Shown here piece by piece: positions 17,745 through 27,465 of a DNA stretch of 64,000 nt. The position numbers and the translations under genes were made by a program. The stretch comes from Fluviibacter sp039805725 (GTDB lineage Bacteria > Pseudomonadota > Gammaproteobacteria > Burkholderiales > Rhodocyclaceae), in assembly GCA_039805725.1 (NCBI GenBank), contig JBDLTT010000051.1, forward strand, positions 1 through 64,000. Direction: 5' to 3'. Positions within the stretch are counted from its first letter, which is position 1; every line of letters begins with the position of its first letter. The notes under the pieces were generated by a model that made no database searches, was not told the origin of the DNA, and was given only the letters and a program-made list of their open reading frames with translations.

Positions 17745-17756
17745 GTCCTTTATGCC

Positions 17757-19055
17757 TCACGACATTCCTTGCGTAGAGAGCACAGGCAATTCATCCAGCG
17801 CCGTGGTGTAGCGTCGGGAGCGGCGTGAGCAACTCATATGCCAGGCGGCTTTGGCATCGACGCCCATACTGGCGATGCGCACCGTATCGCGTCCGTAGCG
17901 CTGGTTCACATGATCCATGAGTTTCATGATCGGGCTGGGGGCCACGGATTCGGGATAGAGCCCGGTTAAACCGGGTTGCCGGATATCGGCACGACTGATG
18001 CCGCTGAGAATAACGCCTGCTTTCCTGTATTTCAGGCCAGGCTGGTAGATCTTGTCGAGGCCAATCAATGCCTGTTCGATCAACAGACGGGTGTCGTCGG
18101 TAGGGCGAGGTAGGGCAAGCGTCATTTCGTCCGCACAAGGTTCGCCGTTGGCGGCCGGGTCTTTGGCGTGGACGTAAATCCGCATGATCGAGGCCAGCGA
18201 GCGATCTGCCCGCAATCGTTCGCCGGCGCGGGCGACGAACGTGGCCAGCGCTTCGCCGAGTTCGGGTTGGGTGGTTACGGGATTGCCGAAGGAGCGCGAC
18301 GCAATGATTTGCTGGCGTGGCGCGGGGGCGGCCTGCAGCCCTAGCTGATCCTGGCCTCTGAGTTCTTCAACGGTTCTGAGTAGGGTGATCGAGTAGCGTT
18401 TGCGGATCCAGCTCACGGGCTTATCCAGCAGATCGCCCACGGTCAGCACATTGGCGGCTTCCAGGCTTTGTGTCGTTCGCCGGCCGATACCCCAGATCTC
18501 GCTGACCGGCTGCTCGCGCATCTCGGCCAGCCGCTCGGGTGACATGGGGCTGCTGAAGTTGGCGACACCGGGCGCACCGGGACGCTTGGCCAGCGACGCC
18601 GCCAGCTTGGCCAATGTTTTGGTGGATCCGATGCCCACGCTCACCGGCAGGCTCAGACACTGGAACAGATGCTGTTTCAGTTTGAAGGCCTGGATCAAGG
18701 CCTGGTCAGCCGATAATCCGCTCATGTCGACAAAGCATTCGTCGATGGAATAGATCTCCTGTTCGGGAAAACGTTCGGCGATAAGACGCATGGCGCGCCG
18801 GCTCATGTCGGCATACAGAACGTAATTGGATGATAGAACCGCACCATTGATGCGGGCCAGTTGCTTGCGAACCTGGAAGTAGGGCACCCCCATCGGGATG
18901 CCCGCCTGTTTGGCTTCGGCCGAGCGCGACACGACACAACCATCGTTGTTGGAAAGTACGACCACGGGGCGGTTTCTCAGCGCCGGATTAAAGGCCTGTT
19001 CGCAACTGACATAGAAGTTGTTGCAGTCGATCAGCGCCAGACGTCGGACGGACAT
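17757..19055 (-). CDS. umuC: DNA polymerase V catalytic subunit UmuC
   Basis: A Y-family error-prone polymerase (432 residues) that works with UmuD' in SOS translesion synthesis. Asp10 in LIDCNNFYVSCE and Asp105-Glu106 in YSIDECFVD form the catalytic acidic triad. The helix-hairpin-helix region (EIWGIGRRT), little-finger domain and UmuC-specific C-terminus (CSRRSRRYTTALDELPVL) are present, so it is full length. The gene starts 12 bases after the umuD stop on the same strand, the usual operon. It ends about 50 bases before tRNA-Asn, and its 3' end lies over the upstream edge of the tRNA promoter; no terminator was seen between. Confidence 0.96.
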   Translation of the reverse strand: MSVRRLALIDCNNFYVSCEQAFNPALRNRPVVVLSNNDGCVVSRSAEAKQAGIPMGVPYFQVRKQLARINGAVLSSNYVLYADMSRRAMRLIAERFPEQEIYSIDECFVDMSGLSADQALIQAFKLKQHLFQCLSLPVSVGIGSTKTLAKLAASLAKRPGAPGVANFSSPMSPERLAEMREQPVSEIWGIGRRTTQSLEAANVLTVGDLLDKPVSWIRKRYSITLLRTVEELRGQDQLGLQAAPAPRQQIIASRSFGNPVTTQPELGEALATFVARAGERLRADRSLASIMRIYVHAKDPAANGEPCADEMTLALPRPTDDTRLLIEQALIGLDKIYQPGLKYRKAGVILSGISRADIRQPGLTGLYPESVAPSPIMKLMDHVNQRYGRDTVRIASMGVDAKAAWHMSCSRRSRRYTTALDELPVLSTQGMS

Positions 19056-19067
19056 GATTCAGCCGTT

Positions 19068-19721
19068 TCAGCTTGCAGGCGCTTTGCGGGGTTTCTTGGC
19101 CACGATGGGTTTGGCTGCGCGTTTACGACGACCGCTGGCGCGCAGGTCGTGGATGACCCGTACTACGACCCCCCAGATCCGGATCTCGTCACCCGGGGTA
19201 ATGGGAATCGGCGGGTAATCCGGGTTGGCCGGCATCAGAAAATTGCCGGTGGTCTTCTGAACCAGGCGTTTGACGGTAAACGATCCGTTGAGATCCGCGA
19301 CGACCACATCGTCATGGCGCGCTTCGAGCGAGCGGTCGATGATCATCAGATCGCCGTCCAGGATCCCCAGATCGATCATGCTGTCGCCTTCGGCCCAGGC
19401 GCAGAAGGTCGCGGCCGGATTCTCCAGCAGTTCGTTCAGGTTCAACCCCGGTTCGGCGTGATCATCGGCGGGGCTGGGGAAACCGGCACGCACCCCGGCG
19501 GCGAATACTGGTAGCACATGCGCGTCGGCATCTGCACGCACGGCGACTGGCGTCAGTGGTGCTTCGGCAAAGACCCGGCCATGCAGAAAGCTGCGTACGG
19601 CATCGATCTGGCTGAGTGGTATCCGGACGGGTCTGGTCGCCTCGAGAAAGGTCGCTTTGCGGCCGGCGCCGGGACGCGCGCCCCCGTGTTGGGCGGGTCG
19701 GGTTTTGAGGGCTTTATTCAT
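19068..19721 (-). CDS. umuD: UmuD-like SOS mutagenesis protein with N-terminal extension
   Basis: An S24-family protein that in its cleaved form pairs with UmuC. The self-cleavage site is Ala79-Gly80 in VRAGFPSPAD, the nucleophile is Ser114 (GDSMID) and the general base Lys151 (FTVKR). These spacings (34 and 37) match E. coli UmuD (35 and 37). At 217 residues it is far longer than the roughly 140 of E. coli. About 55 extra N-terminal residues include GGARPGAGRK and a ribbon-helix-like PVRIPLSQIDAVRSFL. A C-terminal tail of about 25 residues is rich in Arg, Lys and Ala. The N-terminal part might bind DNA and let the protein act as repressor of its own operon; that is inference. Confidence 0.92.
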   Translation of the reverse strand: MNKALKTRPAQHGGARPGAGRKATFLEATRPVRIPLSQIDAVRSFLHGRVFAEAPLTPVAVRADADAHVLPVFAAGVRAGFPSPADDHAEPGLNLNELLENPAATFCAWAEGDSMIDLGILDGDLMIIDRSLEARHDDVVVADLNGSFTVKRLVQKTTGNFLMPANPDYPPIPITPGDEIRIWGVVVRVIHDLRASGRRKRAAKPIVAKKPRKAPAS

Positions 19722-19738
19722 AGCCTAACTTGAATATG

Positions 19739-19749
19739 TAACGTTAACG
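19739..19749. promoter_or_regulatory. Overlapping palindromes near umuDC transcription start
   Basis: TAACGTTA (19739-19746) and CGTTAACG (19742-19749) overlap just downstream of the umuDC -10 box, a classic repressor position. They do not match the CTGT-N8-ACAG LexA box expected in beta- and gammaproteobacteria. The candidate binder is LexA of another type or UmuD itself. Confidence 0.35.
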
Positions 19750-19778
19750 AGAATAATGCCCCTAGCGTGATTTGGCAA
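19750..19778 (-). promoter_or_regulatory. umuDC promoter
   Basis: On the minus strand TTGCCA (19773-19778) and TATTCT (19750-19755) are spaced by 17 bases, about 30 bases before the umuD ATG. The -35 box equals that of the tRNA-Asn promoter. Confidence 0.65.
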
Positions 19779-19800
19779 GCATTTTGCGCCCGGAAAACGC

Positions 19801-19806
19801 TAGAAT
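19801..19806 (+). promoter_or_regulatory. -10-like TAGAAT box immediately before the mdtA-like gene
   Basis: TAGAAT ends six bases before the ATG at 19813. No good -35 lies 16-18 bases upstream and no Shine-Dalgarno precedes the ATG. If used, it gives a leaderless message. Confidence 0.35.
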
Positions 19807-19812
19807 GGCACG

Positions 19813-21120
19813 ATGCGTTTTCTGAAAAAACATGGCTCCCGGATCCGCAATCGCCTGTCCGGCTGGCAGCAGCAATACACCCGGGCTCAGGCACGCTGGA
19901 TCCAGCGACTCAAAACCACCAATTGGCGGCAAGTCGCACAGGAATTACCCGGCCGGACCCGCGCCAAGTGGGCTATTTTCAAGGCGAAGCAACGGCGCGA
20001 GCAGATTCGTATCGTGAGTATCGTTGTAGCGGTGCTGCTGGCGTTCTATGGCGTACTCTGGCTCTTCGATAGCGATAACAGCCCCTTTCAGAAAGGTCGC
20101 CCACCGACGCCCGTGGGGGTGATGTCGATCAGTGAAGGCGTTTTTCCAGTGGTAGTCGATGGCCTGGGTACGGTGACATCGCGCCGGACGGTGACCATCC
20201 GGACACAGGTCGATGGTCGTCTGGATCAGGTGCTGTTCCAGGAGGGACAGCTGGTGAAAGAGGGCGATGTGCTGGCGATTGTCGATCCGCGCCCTTACGA
20301 AGCCAAGGTCATGGAGGCACAGGGTAAGCTGGAACAGGACAAGGCCTTGCTGCGTGATGCGCGTCTCATCCTCAAGCGCTACGAGATTCTCTTTAAACAG
20401 GACTCGATTGCCCGTCAGGATCTGGATACCCAGACTGCCAAGGTTACCCAGTATGAAGGTCTGATCAATACGGATCAGGGTGTGCTCGACGCGGCCAAGG
20501 TACAACTCTCGTTTACCAAGATCGTCGCACCGTTTGATGGACGTCTGGGTCTGCGTCTGGTGGATGCGGGCAATATCGTCAAGGCCGGCGAAAACAGTGG
20601 CATCGTGACGATCACCCAGATCCGTCCGATTGACGTGCTGTTTACGATTCCCGCCGACAGGTTGCCGCCGATTCTCGCCCGTTTCAACGAGGGGAAAGAA
20701 ATGACGGTGAGCGCCTATGACCGTAACTTCAAAACGGTGCTGGCCACGGGCGTACTCAAATCCATCGATAACCAGATTGACCCCAACACCGGCATGATCA
20801 AGCTGAAAGCCGAGTTCGTTAACGAAGACAACAGCCTGTATCCGAACCAGTTCGTGAATGCCCAGCTGCTGATCGAAAACCGCGAGAATGCAGTTCTGGC
20901 GCCGGCCAATGCCATTCTGCGCGGCGCGCAGGGAACGTACGTCTACACGGTCGACGCCCAGAACACGGTGGCGGCCCGGACGGTGAAGCTGGGTGGCGTC
21001 AACGGCCAGGTGGCCGAAGTGCTGGAAGGCCTGACCGTGGGTGAAACGGTCGTTACCGACGGTTTTGACAAATTGCGCCCCGGCGCCAAAGTCGTTATCC
21101 CCAAAGCTGCTGGCCGATAA
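19813..21120 (+). CDS. RND multidrug efflux adaptor, MdtA/MuxA family
   Basis: The periplasmic membrane-fusion protein (435 residues) of a four-gene RND operon. A long basic cytoplasmic N-terminus (about 70 residues) is followed by a TM anchor (IVSIVVAVLLAFYGVLWLF, about 72-90). Next come the lipoyl block (TVTIRTQVDGRLDQVLFQEGQLVKEGD), a coiled-coil hairpin, the motif KIVAPFDGRLGLRLVDAGN and the C-terminal beta domain (DGFDKLRPGAKV). The two TM pump genes downstream make the MdtABC/MuxABC type, in which two different RND subunits share one adaptor. It is divergent from umuD with a 91-base gap. Substrates cannot be read from sequence; family members export novobiocin, bile salts and similar drugs. 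Confidence 0.92.
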   Translation: MRFLKKHGSRIRNRLSGWQQQYTRAQARWIQRLKTTNWRQVAQELPGRTRAKWAIFKAKQRREQIRIVSIVVAVLLAFYGVLWLFDSDNSPFQKGRPPTPVGVMSISEGVFPVVVDGLGTVTSRRTVTIRTQVDGRLDQVLFQEGQLVKEGDVLAIVDPRPYEAKVMEAQGKLEQDKALLRDARLILKRYEILFKQDSIARQDLDTQTAKVTQYEGLINTDQGVLDAAKVQLSFTKIVAPFDGRLGLRLVDAGNIVKAGENSGIVTITQIRPIDVLFTIPADRLPPILARFNEGKEMTVSAYDRNFKTVLATGVLKSIDNQIDPNTGMIKLKAEFVNEDNSLYPNQFVNAQLLIENRENAVLAPANAILRGAQGTYVYTVDAQNTVAARTVKLGGVNGQVAEVLEGLTVGETVVTDGFDKLRPGAKVVIPKAAGR

Positions 21121-21139
21121 GCGATAGGGCAGGGCACGG

Positions 21140-24100
21140 ATGAATCCCTCCCGTATTTTTACGCTGCGCCCGGTCGCCACCTCATTACTGATGGTGGCGA
21201 TTCTGCTCGTGGGGCTATTAGCCTACCGGTTACTACCGGTATCGGCATTGCCCGAGGTCGATTACCCGACCATCCAGGTGACGACCTTTTATCCGGGTGC
21301 CAGCCCGGAAGTCATGACGGGCAGCGTGACGGCACCGCTGGAACGTCAGTTTGGACAGATGCCGGGTTTGACCCAGATGACGTCCACGAGTTCGGGTGGT
21401 GCATCGACCATTGTGTTGCGTTTCAATCTGGATCTCGAACTCGATGTCGCCGAACAGCAGGTTCAGGCCGCCATCAATGCCGCGATGAATCTGCTGCCCA
21501 AAGATCTACCGGCGCCGCCGATCTATAGCAAAGTCAATCCGGCCGATGCACCGATCATGACGCTGGCCATCGTGTCGCCAACGATGCAGGTGACACAGTT
21601 GCACGACCTGGTCGAGACGCGACTGGCACAGAAGATCTCTCAGGTTAGTGGCGTGGGTCTGGTCTCAATGAGTAGTGGCCGCCGTCCGGCGATCCGCATC
21701 AAGATCAATCCGACGGTCATCGCGGCGATGAATCTCAGTTTGACCGATGTACAAACTGCGGTCATGAACACCAACGTGAACGACCCGAAGGGGAGTTTCG
21801 ACGGCCAGTTGCGTTCATTCACGATTGACGCCAACGATCAGCTGAAATCGGCTGAGGAATACCGCAACATGATTGTGACCTGGCGAAACACGGCACCAAT
21901 CCGTCTGCGGCAGGTAGCCGATGTGTCCGAGGGTCCCGAAAATGCCTACCTGGCGGCCTGGGTGAACGAAAAACCGGCGGTCATCGTCAATATTCAACGC
22001 CAGCCGGGTGCGAATGTTATCGAAGTGGTTGATCGGATCCAGCAGCTGATGCCGCAACTGCAGGCCAGTCTGCCGGCGGCCGCCCGACTGGAGGTGCTGA
22101 CCGATCGGACAACCACGATCCGCGCATCGGTGGCCGACGTGCAGCATGAGCTCTTCATGGCCGTTGTTCTGGTCGTGATGGTGATCTATCTCTTCCTGCG
22201 CAATGTGCCGGCCACGATTATTCCATCGGTCGCCGTGCCGCTATCGTTGATCGGCACGTTCGCCGTGATGTATCTGGCCGGGTTCTCGATCAACAATCTG
22301 ACGTTGATGGCGCTGACCATCGCGACCGGTTTCGTTGTCGATGACGCGATTGTGATGATCGAGAACATCGCGCGCCACATCGAGAATGGCGCTTCTGCCA
22401 TGCAGGCAGCCCTGGAAGGCGCTCGAGAGATCGGCTTCACGATCATCTCGCTGACGTTTTCACTGATCGCGGTTCTGATTCCGCTACTGTTCATGAGCGA
22501 TGTGGTCGGCCGTCTGTTCCGCGAGTTTGCGATTACGCTGGCGGTGGCCATATTGATCTCGGCCTTCGTCTCGTTGACCCTGACGCCGATGATGTGTGCC
22601 CGTCTGCTGAAACCGGAAGACCATCAGCGCCGGCACGGTGCATTCATGCGCTGGGTAGAACGCGCTTTCGATCAACTGATCGCCCGTTACGATGTGGCCT
22701 TGCAGTGGGTGCTCGATCGCCAACGCCTGACGCTGCAGGTCGCCCTGGGTACGTTGGTACTGACCGTGATGCTGTATCTGGTCATTCCAAAAGGTTTTTT
22801 TCCGATTGAAGACACAGGGATCATTCAGGGCATCACCGAAGCCGATCAATCCGTGTCATTTAGTGCCATGTCCGAGCGGCAGCAAGCGGTTGCCAGGGCG
22901 ATCCTCGAAGACCCCAACGTGGCCAGCCTCTCGTCCTTCATCGGGGTTGATGGCGTGAATCCGACGCTGAATACCGGCCGTATCCAGATCAATCTGAAAC
23001 CGCTGGCAGAGCGCTCGGATCGGGTAGGGGCGGTCATTCGGAACCTCCAGCAACGGGTTGCCGATATTCCGGGCATTCAGCTCTACATGCAACCGATCCA
23101 GGACTTGACGATCGAAGACCGGGTCAGCAAAACACGTTTCCAGTTCAGCATCGAAGGCCCGGATGAACAGGAGCTGGTTCGCGTCACGAACGACCTGGTT
23201 GACCAGTTGCGCACATCACGCAAACTGGCCGATGTCGCCTCCGATTTACAGAATCAGGGCTTGCAGGCTTTTATCGAGATCGATCGGGATACGGCTGGCC
23301 GACTTGGCGTGACGATCGATGCGATCGATAACGCCCTCTATAGCGCCTATGGACAGCGGCTGATTTCGACCATCTATACGCAATCGAACCAGTACCGCGT
23401 GGTGCTCGACGTGGCATCCGATTTCAGTTTGTCTCCGCAAGCCCTCAACCTGTTGTATGTTCCTTCAACCAGCGGCCGACAGATTCCCATGTCGGTGCTC
23501 GCCAAAGTGACCGAGTCGACGACCTTTCTGGCGATCAACCATTTGAACCAGTTTCCTTCAGCCACCATCTCCTTCAATCTGGCGCCGGGTGTGTCGCTGG
23601 GCGATGCGGTAGACGTGGTGCGCGAGGCACAAAAGACAATTCATATCCCTCCCAGCATCCGCACGCACTTCCAGGGGGCGGCACAGGCTTTCGAGTCGTC
23701 GCTAACCAATACCGTGTTACTGATCTTGGCCGCCATCATCACGATGTACATCGTGCTGGGTGTGCTTTATGAGAGCTTCATTCATCCGGTCACGATTCTA
23801 TCGACGCTGCCGTCGGCGGGGGTCGGGGCCTTGCTGGCCTTGCTCATCAGTGGCAACGATCTGGGCATCATCGGCATCATCGGCATCATTCTGCTGATTG
23901 GCATCGTGAAGAAGAACGCGATCATGATGATCGACTTTGCGCTCGAGGCCGAGCGGAGCGAGGGCAAATCAGCACGCGAAGCAATCTACCAGGCCTGTTT
24001 GCTGCGCTTCCGTCCGATTCTGATGACGACGATGGCGGCGTTGTTCGGTGCCGTACCGCTCATGATCAGCAACGGGATTGGCAGCGAGTTGCGACAGCCC

Positions 24101-24262
24101 TTGGGGATCGCGATGGTCGGTGGTCTGATGGTGAGCCAGGTGCTCACCCTGTTTACCACGCCCGTGATTTACCTGTACTTCGATCGACTGGCGGCCAGGG
24201 TTAAACACCGGACCGGCTGGAACCTGAATGCACCGCCGGACCGAGGCGGGCTGGATTCGTGA
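21140..24262 (+). CDS. RND multidrug efflux pump subunit, MdtB/MuxB family
   Basis: A 1040-residue HAE1-type RND transporter. TM1 is near the N-terminus (ATSLLMVAILLVGLLAYRLLPVSALPEVDYP). The TM4 block GFVVDDAIVMIENIARH holds the Asp-Asp pair of the proton relay (near residues 400-410). The FFP motif IPKGFFPIEDTG opens the second half. The end of the second half, GIVKKNAIMMIDFALEAER, is standard. In the MdtBC/MuxBC heterotrimer one subunit is thought to bind drug and the other to move protons; which does what here is not shown. It begins 19 bases after the adaptor and overlaps the next gene by four bases. Confidence 0.93.
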   Translation: MNPSRIFTLRPVATSLLMVAILLVGLLAYRLLPVSALPEVDYPTIQVTTFYPGASPEVMTGSVTAPLERQFGQMPGLTQMTSTSSGGASTIVLRFNLDLELDVAEQQVQAAINAAMNLLPKDLPAPPIYSKVNPADAPIMTLAIVSPTMQVTQLHDLVETRLAQKISQVSGVGLVSMSSGRRPAIRIKINPTVIAAMNLSLTDVQTAVMNTNVNDPKGSFDGQLRSFTIDANDQLKSAEEYRNMIVTWRNTAPIRLRQVADVSEGPENAYLAAWVNEKPAVIVNIQRQPGANVIEVVDRIQQLMPQLQASLPAAARLEVLTDRTTTIRASVADVQHELFMAVVLVVMVIYLFLRNVPATIIPSVAVPLSLIGTFAVMYLAGFSINNLTLMALTIATGFVVDDAIVMIENIARHIENGASAMQAALEGAREIGFTIISLTFSLIAVLIPLLFMSDVVGRLFREFAITLAVAILISAFVSLTLTPMMCARLLKPEDHQRRHGAFMRWVERAFDQLIARYDVALQWVLDRQRLTLQVALGTLVLTVMLYLVIPKGFFPIEDTGIIQGITEADQSVSFSAMSERQQAVARAILEDPNVASLSSFIGVDGVNPTLNTGRIQINLKPLAERSDRVGAVIRNLQQRVADIPGIQLYMQPIQDLTIEDRVSKTRFQFSIEGPDEQELVRVTNDLVDQLRTSRKLADVASDLQNQGLQAFIEIDRDTAGRLGVTIDAIDNALYSAYGQRLISTIYTQSNQYRVVLDVASDFSLSPQALNLLYVPSTSGRQIPMSVLAKVTESTTFLAINHLNQFPSATISFNLAPGVSLGDAVDVVREAQKTIHIPPSIRTHFQGAAQAFESSLTNTVLLILAAIITMYIVLGVLYESFIHPVTILSTLPSAGVGALLALLISGNDLGIIGIIGIILLIGIVKKNAIMMIDFALEAERSEGKSAREAIYQACLLRFRPILMTTMAALFGAVPLMISNGIGSELRQPLGIAMVGGLMVSQVLTLFTTPVIYLYFDRLAARVKHRTGWNLNAPPDRGGLDS

Positions 24263-27200
24263 ATCTCGCGCGCCTGTTTGTCCACCGGCCGATTGCCACG
24301 ACCCTACTGCTCGTCGCAATCACGCTATCGGGCGCACTGGCCTTTTTTCAGCTGCCGGTCTCGCCACTGCCGCAGGTCGATTTTCCGACCATTTCGGTCA
24401 ACGCCCGATTGCCCGGTGCCAGCCCGGAAACCATGGCTGCCACCGTGGCCACACCGCTGGAACGATCGCTGACACGCATTGCCGGCATCACCGAAATGAC
24501 GTCGGTTAGTAACCTGGGCTCGACCAACATCACGCTGCAGTTTGATCTCGATCGCAATATTGATGGCGCCGCTCGCGACGTGCAGGCCGCCATTGCTGCA
24601 TCCCGTGCCCTGTTACCCACGGGGCTGCCGTCCAATCCGACCTACCGCAAGGTCAACCCGGGCGATTCCCCGATCATGGTGCTGGCCATGACCTCATCGA
24701 CCATGAAGCTGGATCAGATCTACGATGTGGCCGACACCATTCTGGCCCAGCATCTCGCTCAGGTGAAGGGCATTGGTCAGGTCGTGGTCGGTGGCAGCTC
24801 GGCGCCGGCCGTTCGGATTTCGGTCAATCCGACCATGTTGTCATCGCTTAAAATCAGTGACGAAGTTGTGCGTAACGCCATCGCCAGGGCTAATCCCTAT
24901 TTGCCCAAGGGCGCGCTGGAAAATAATCACCGGCGATGGCAGATCCGGGCCAATGACCAGAGCCGGACGGCAGCGGACTACAAACCGGTAATCGTGACCT
25001 GGCAAAATAACGCCCCGGTGCGCCTGGAAGATATCGCCACCGTCACCGACTCGGTGCAGGATTTACGCAATATCGGGTTGACCATGGGTAAGCCGTCCGT
25101 CATCCTGATTCTCTATCGCCAAGCCGGTGCGAATATCATCGACACCATCAACCGGGTCAAGGCCGCGCTGCCGCAGCTTGAAGCAGTCATTCCATCGGCA
25201 ATCGATCTGGTTTCGGCCATGGATCGGTCGCCGACCATCCTTGCCGCCCTCAAGGAAGTGGAGCGGTCGCTATTGCTGTCTGTCGCGCTGGTTGTCCTGG
25301 TCGTGTATCTCTTCCTGAAGGATGCCAAAGCCACCTTGATTCCGGGCCTGGTGGTGCCCATCTCGCTCATCGGCACTTTCGGGGCCATGTATTTGCTGGA
25401 TTACAGCCTGGATAGTTTCAGCATGATGGCCTTGACCATTGCTACCGGCTTTGTGGTGGATGACGCGATTGTCGTCCTGGAAAACATCTCCCGCTACCGT
25501 GAGTCCGGAATGCCGCTGCGCCAGGCCGTGCTGAAAGGCGCGGGGGAGGTGAGCTTTACGGTCGTCTCGATTTCACTATCGCTGATTGCGGTGTTTCTGC
25601 CCATCCTGCTGATGGGCGGTATCGTTGGCCGTTTATTTCGCGAATTTGCCGTCACGATGTCAGTCTCGATCCTGATCTCGATGGTGATATCTCTAACGGC
25701 CACCCCGATGATGTGCGACATCCTGCTCAAGGATCACGCCCATCCGGCGGGACAGAGGTCGCCATGGCACCATCGTCTCCGGGCACGTGCCGAGAATCTG
25801 ACAACGTGGCTGCGCCGGATGCTGTTCTGGCTGATGGATCTCCTTCGGGCCATCGGACGTGGCGTTGCCCGTTTCAAGCGCTTTGCCCAGAAACTATTTG
25901 ACCGGGCTTATCAAGGCTACGCGTTGTCGATTGGATGGGCACTGGATCACAAGCGCGTGACTTTTGCGGTATTGCTGGTGACAATCTGCATCAATATATA
26001 TCTCTATAAGATTGTTCCCAAAGGGTTTTTTCCGCAGCAAGACAATGGCCGGATCATTGGTTTCATTCAGGCAGACCAATCGATTTCCTTTACGGCAATG
26101 AAGGACAAGCTGGAAACCTTTATCAATATCATCAAGGATGATCCCTCGATCCAGTACGTTTCCGGGTTTACGGGGAGTTCGCAGCGCAACTCGGGCATTG
26201 TGTTCATGTCGCTCAAGCCCTTGAGCGAACGTCAGGCATCCGCCGATCAGATCGTGGCACGTTTACGCCCCAAACTGGGCAGCGTGGCGGGTGCCAACCT
26301 GTTCCTGGTGCCTATCCAGGATGTGCGCATTGGTGGACGCCCCAGCAACGCCCAGTTCCAGTACACCTTGCAGAGTGATGACCTGGAACTCTTGAGAGCG
26401 TGGGAACCCAAAATCCGGGCCGAGATGATGAAATCGCCCATGCTGGTTGACGTCAATACAGACCAGCAGGATAAGGGCTTGCAGATGACGCTGAACATCA
26501 ACCGCGACCGGGCATTCCAGCTGGGTGTAACCCCGCGAATGATCGATGCCGCGCTTAATAACTACTTCGGGCAACGTCAGGTCTCGACGATTTATCGTCC
26601 GATGAACCAGTATCGGGTTGTGCTGGATGCCGAAACACCCTTTACCGAATCACCAGAGAGTCTGCGCCGAATCTTTGTCACGACCGCCACCGGCAAACAG
26701 ATTCCGTTCGCCGAGTTCGCTACCATCGAACCCACCCGGACGCCCTTACAGGTGAATCATGAGGGGGCCTTTGTTGCGTCCACCATCTCGTTCAATTTGC
26801 CCCTCGGCGCCTCGATGTCTGATGCGGCGGCAGCCGTCGCTGACGTCAATCAGCGACTAGGTGTACCGACGTCGATCCGCGGCAAATTTGCCGGAAATGC
26901 CAAAGCCTTCCAGGAGTCGTTGAAAACGCAGCCGCTGCTCATCCTGGCAGCCATCATTGCGGTCTATATCGTTCTGGGCATACTCTATGAAAGTCTGATT
27001 CATCCGCTGACCATCCTGTCGACGCTACCATCGGCGGGAGTCGGGGCACTGCTGGCGCTCCTGGCCACCGGCGTCGAGTTCAGCGTGATTGCGCTCATCG
27101 GCGTGGTGCTGCTGATTGGCATCGTAAAAAAGAACGCCATCATGATGGTCGATTTTGCCATTACCGCCCAGCGCGCTGGCGCTTCGGCCAGAGACGCGAT

Positions 27201-27465
27201 TCATCAGGCCTGTCTGCTACGCTTCCGTCCGATTCTGATGACCACCATGGCCGCGCTGTTCGGCGCCATTCCGCTGGCGGTGGGGCACGGGGAGGGCGCC
27301 GAGTTGCGTCAGCCACTGGGTATCGCCATCGTTGGCGGTCTGATTCTGAGCCAGCTGCTCACGCTTTACACCACCCCGGTGGTGTATCTACTGCTGGATC
27401 GTTTTGCCCGTAAGCCCCGCGTCAATTTGATACAGGTAATGAACAATGGTAAGTTGACCACATGA
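24259..27465 (+). CDS. RND multidrug efflux pump subunit, MdtC/MuxC family
   Basis: Second RND subunit of the operon, 1068 residues, starting at a GTG that overlaps the mdtB-like stop (GTGA). It shares the layout of its neighbour: TM1 ATTLLLVAITLSGALAFFQLP, TM4 GFVVDDAIVVLENISRY with the relay Asp pair, VPKGFFPQQDNG, and GIVKKNAIMMVDFAITAQ near the end. A cytoplasmic linker of about 50 residues rich in Arg, His and Phe (about 495-550, between the halves) makes it longer than the first subunit. Its stop overlaps the next start (ATGA), so the four genes are translationally coupled. Confidence 0.93.
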   Translation: MNLARLFVHRPIATTLLLVAITLSGALAFFQLPVSPLPQVDFPTISVNARLPGASPETMAATVATPLERSLTRIAGITEMTSVSNLGSTNITLQFDLDRNIDGAARDVQAAIAASRALLPTGLPSNPTYRKVNPGDSPIMVLAMTSSTMKLDQIYDVADTILAQHLAQVKGIGQVVVGGSSAPAVRISVNPTMLSSLKISDEVVRNAIARANPYLPKGALENNHRRWQIRANDQSRTAADYKPVIVTWQNNAPVRLEDIATVTDSVQDLRNIGLTMGKPSVILILYRQAGANIIDTINRVKAALPQLEAVIPSAIDLVSAMDRSPTILAALKEVERSLLLSVALVVLVVYLFLKDAKATLIPGLVVPISLIGTFGAMYLLDYSLDSFSMMALTIATGFVVDDAIVVLENISRYRESGMPLRQAVLKGAGEVSFTVVSISLSLIAVFLPILLMGGIVGRLFREFAVTMSVSILISMVISLTATPMMCDILLKDHAHPAGQRSPWHHRLRARAENLTTWLRRMLFWLMDLLRAIGRGVARFKRFAQKLFDRAYQGYALSIGWALDHKRVTFAVLLVTICINIYLYKIVPKGFFPQQDNGRIIGFIQADQSISFTAMKDKLETFINIIKDDPSIQYVSGFTGSSQRNSGIVFMSLKPLSERQASADQIVARLRPKLGSVAGANLFLVPIQDVRIGGRPSNAQFQYTLQSDDLELLRAWEPKIRAEMMKSPMLVDVNTDQQDKGLQMTLNINRDRAFQLGVTPRMIDAALNNYFGQRQVSTIYRPMNQYRVVLDAETPFTESPESLRRIFVTTATGKQIPFAEFATIEPTRTPLQVNHEGAFVASTISFNLPLGASMSDAAAAVADVNQRLGVPTSIRGKFAGNAKAFQESLKTQPLLILAAIIAVYIVLGILYESLIHPLTILSTLPSAGVGALLALLATGVEFSVIALIGVVLLIGIVKKNAIMMVDFAITAQRAGASARDAIHQACLLRFRPILMTTMAALFGAIPLAVGHGEGAELRQPLGIAIVGGLILSQLLTLYTTPVVYLLLDRFARKPRVNLIQVMNNGKLTT

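Noticed and set aside
19945..21180. 411-codon minus-strand frame opposite the mdtA-like gene
   Set aside because: Antisense shadow; the plus-strand adaptor has all family blocks.
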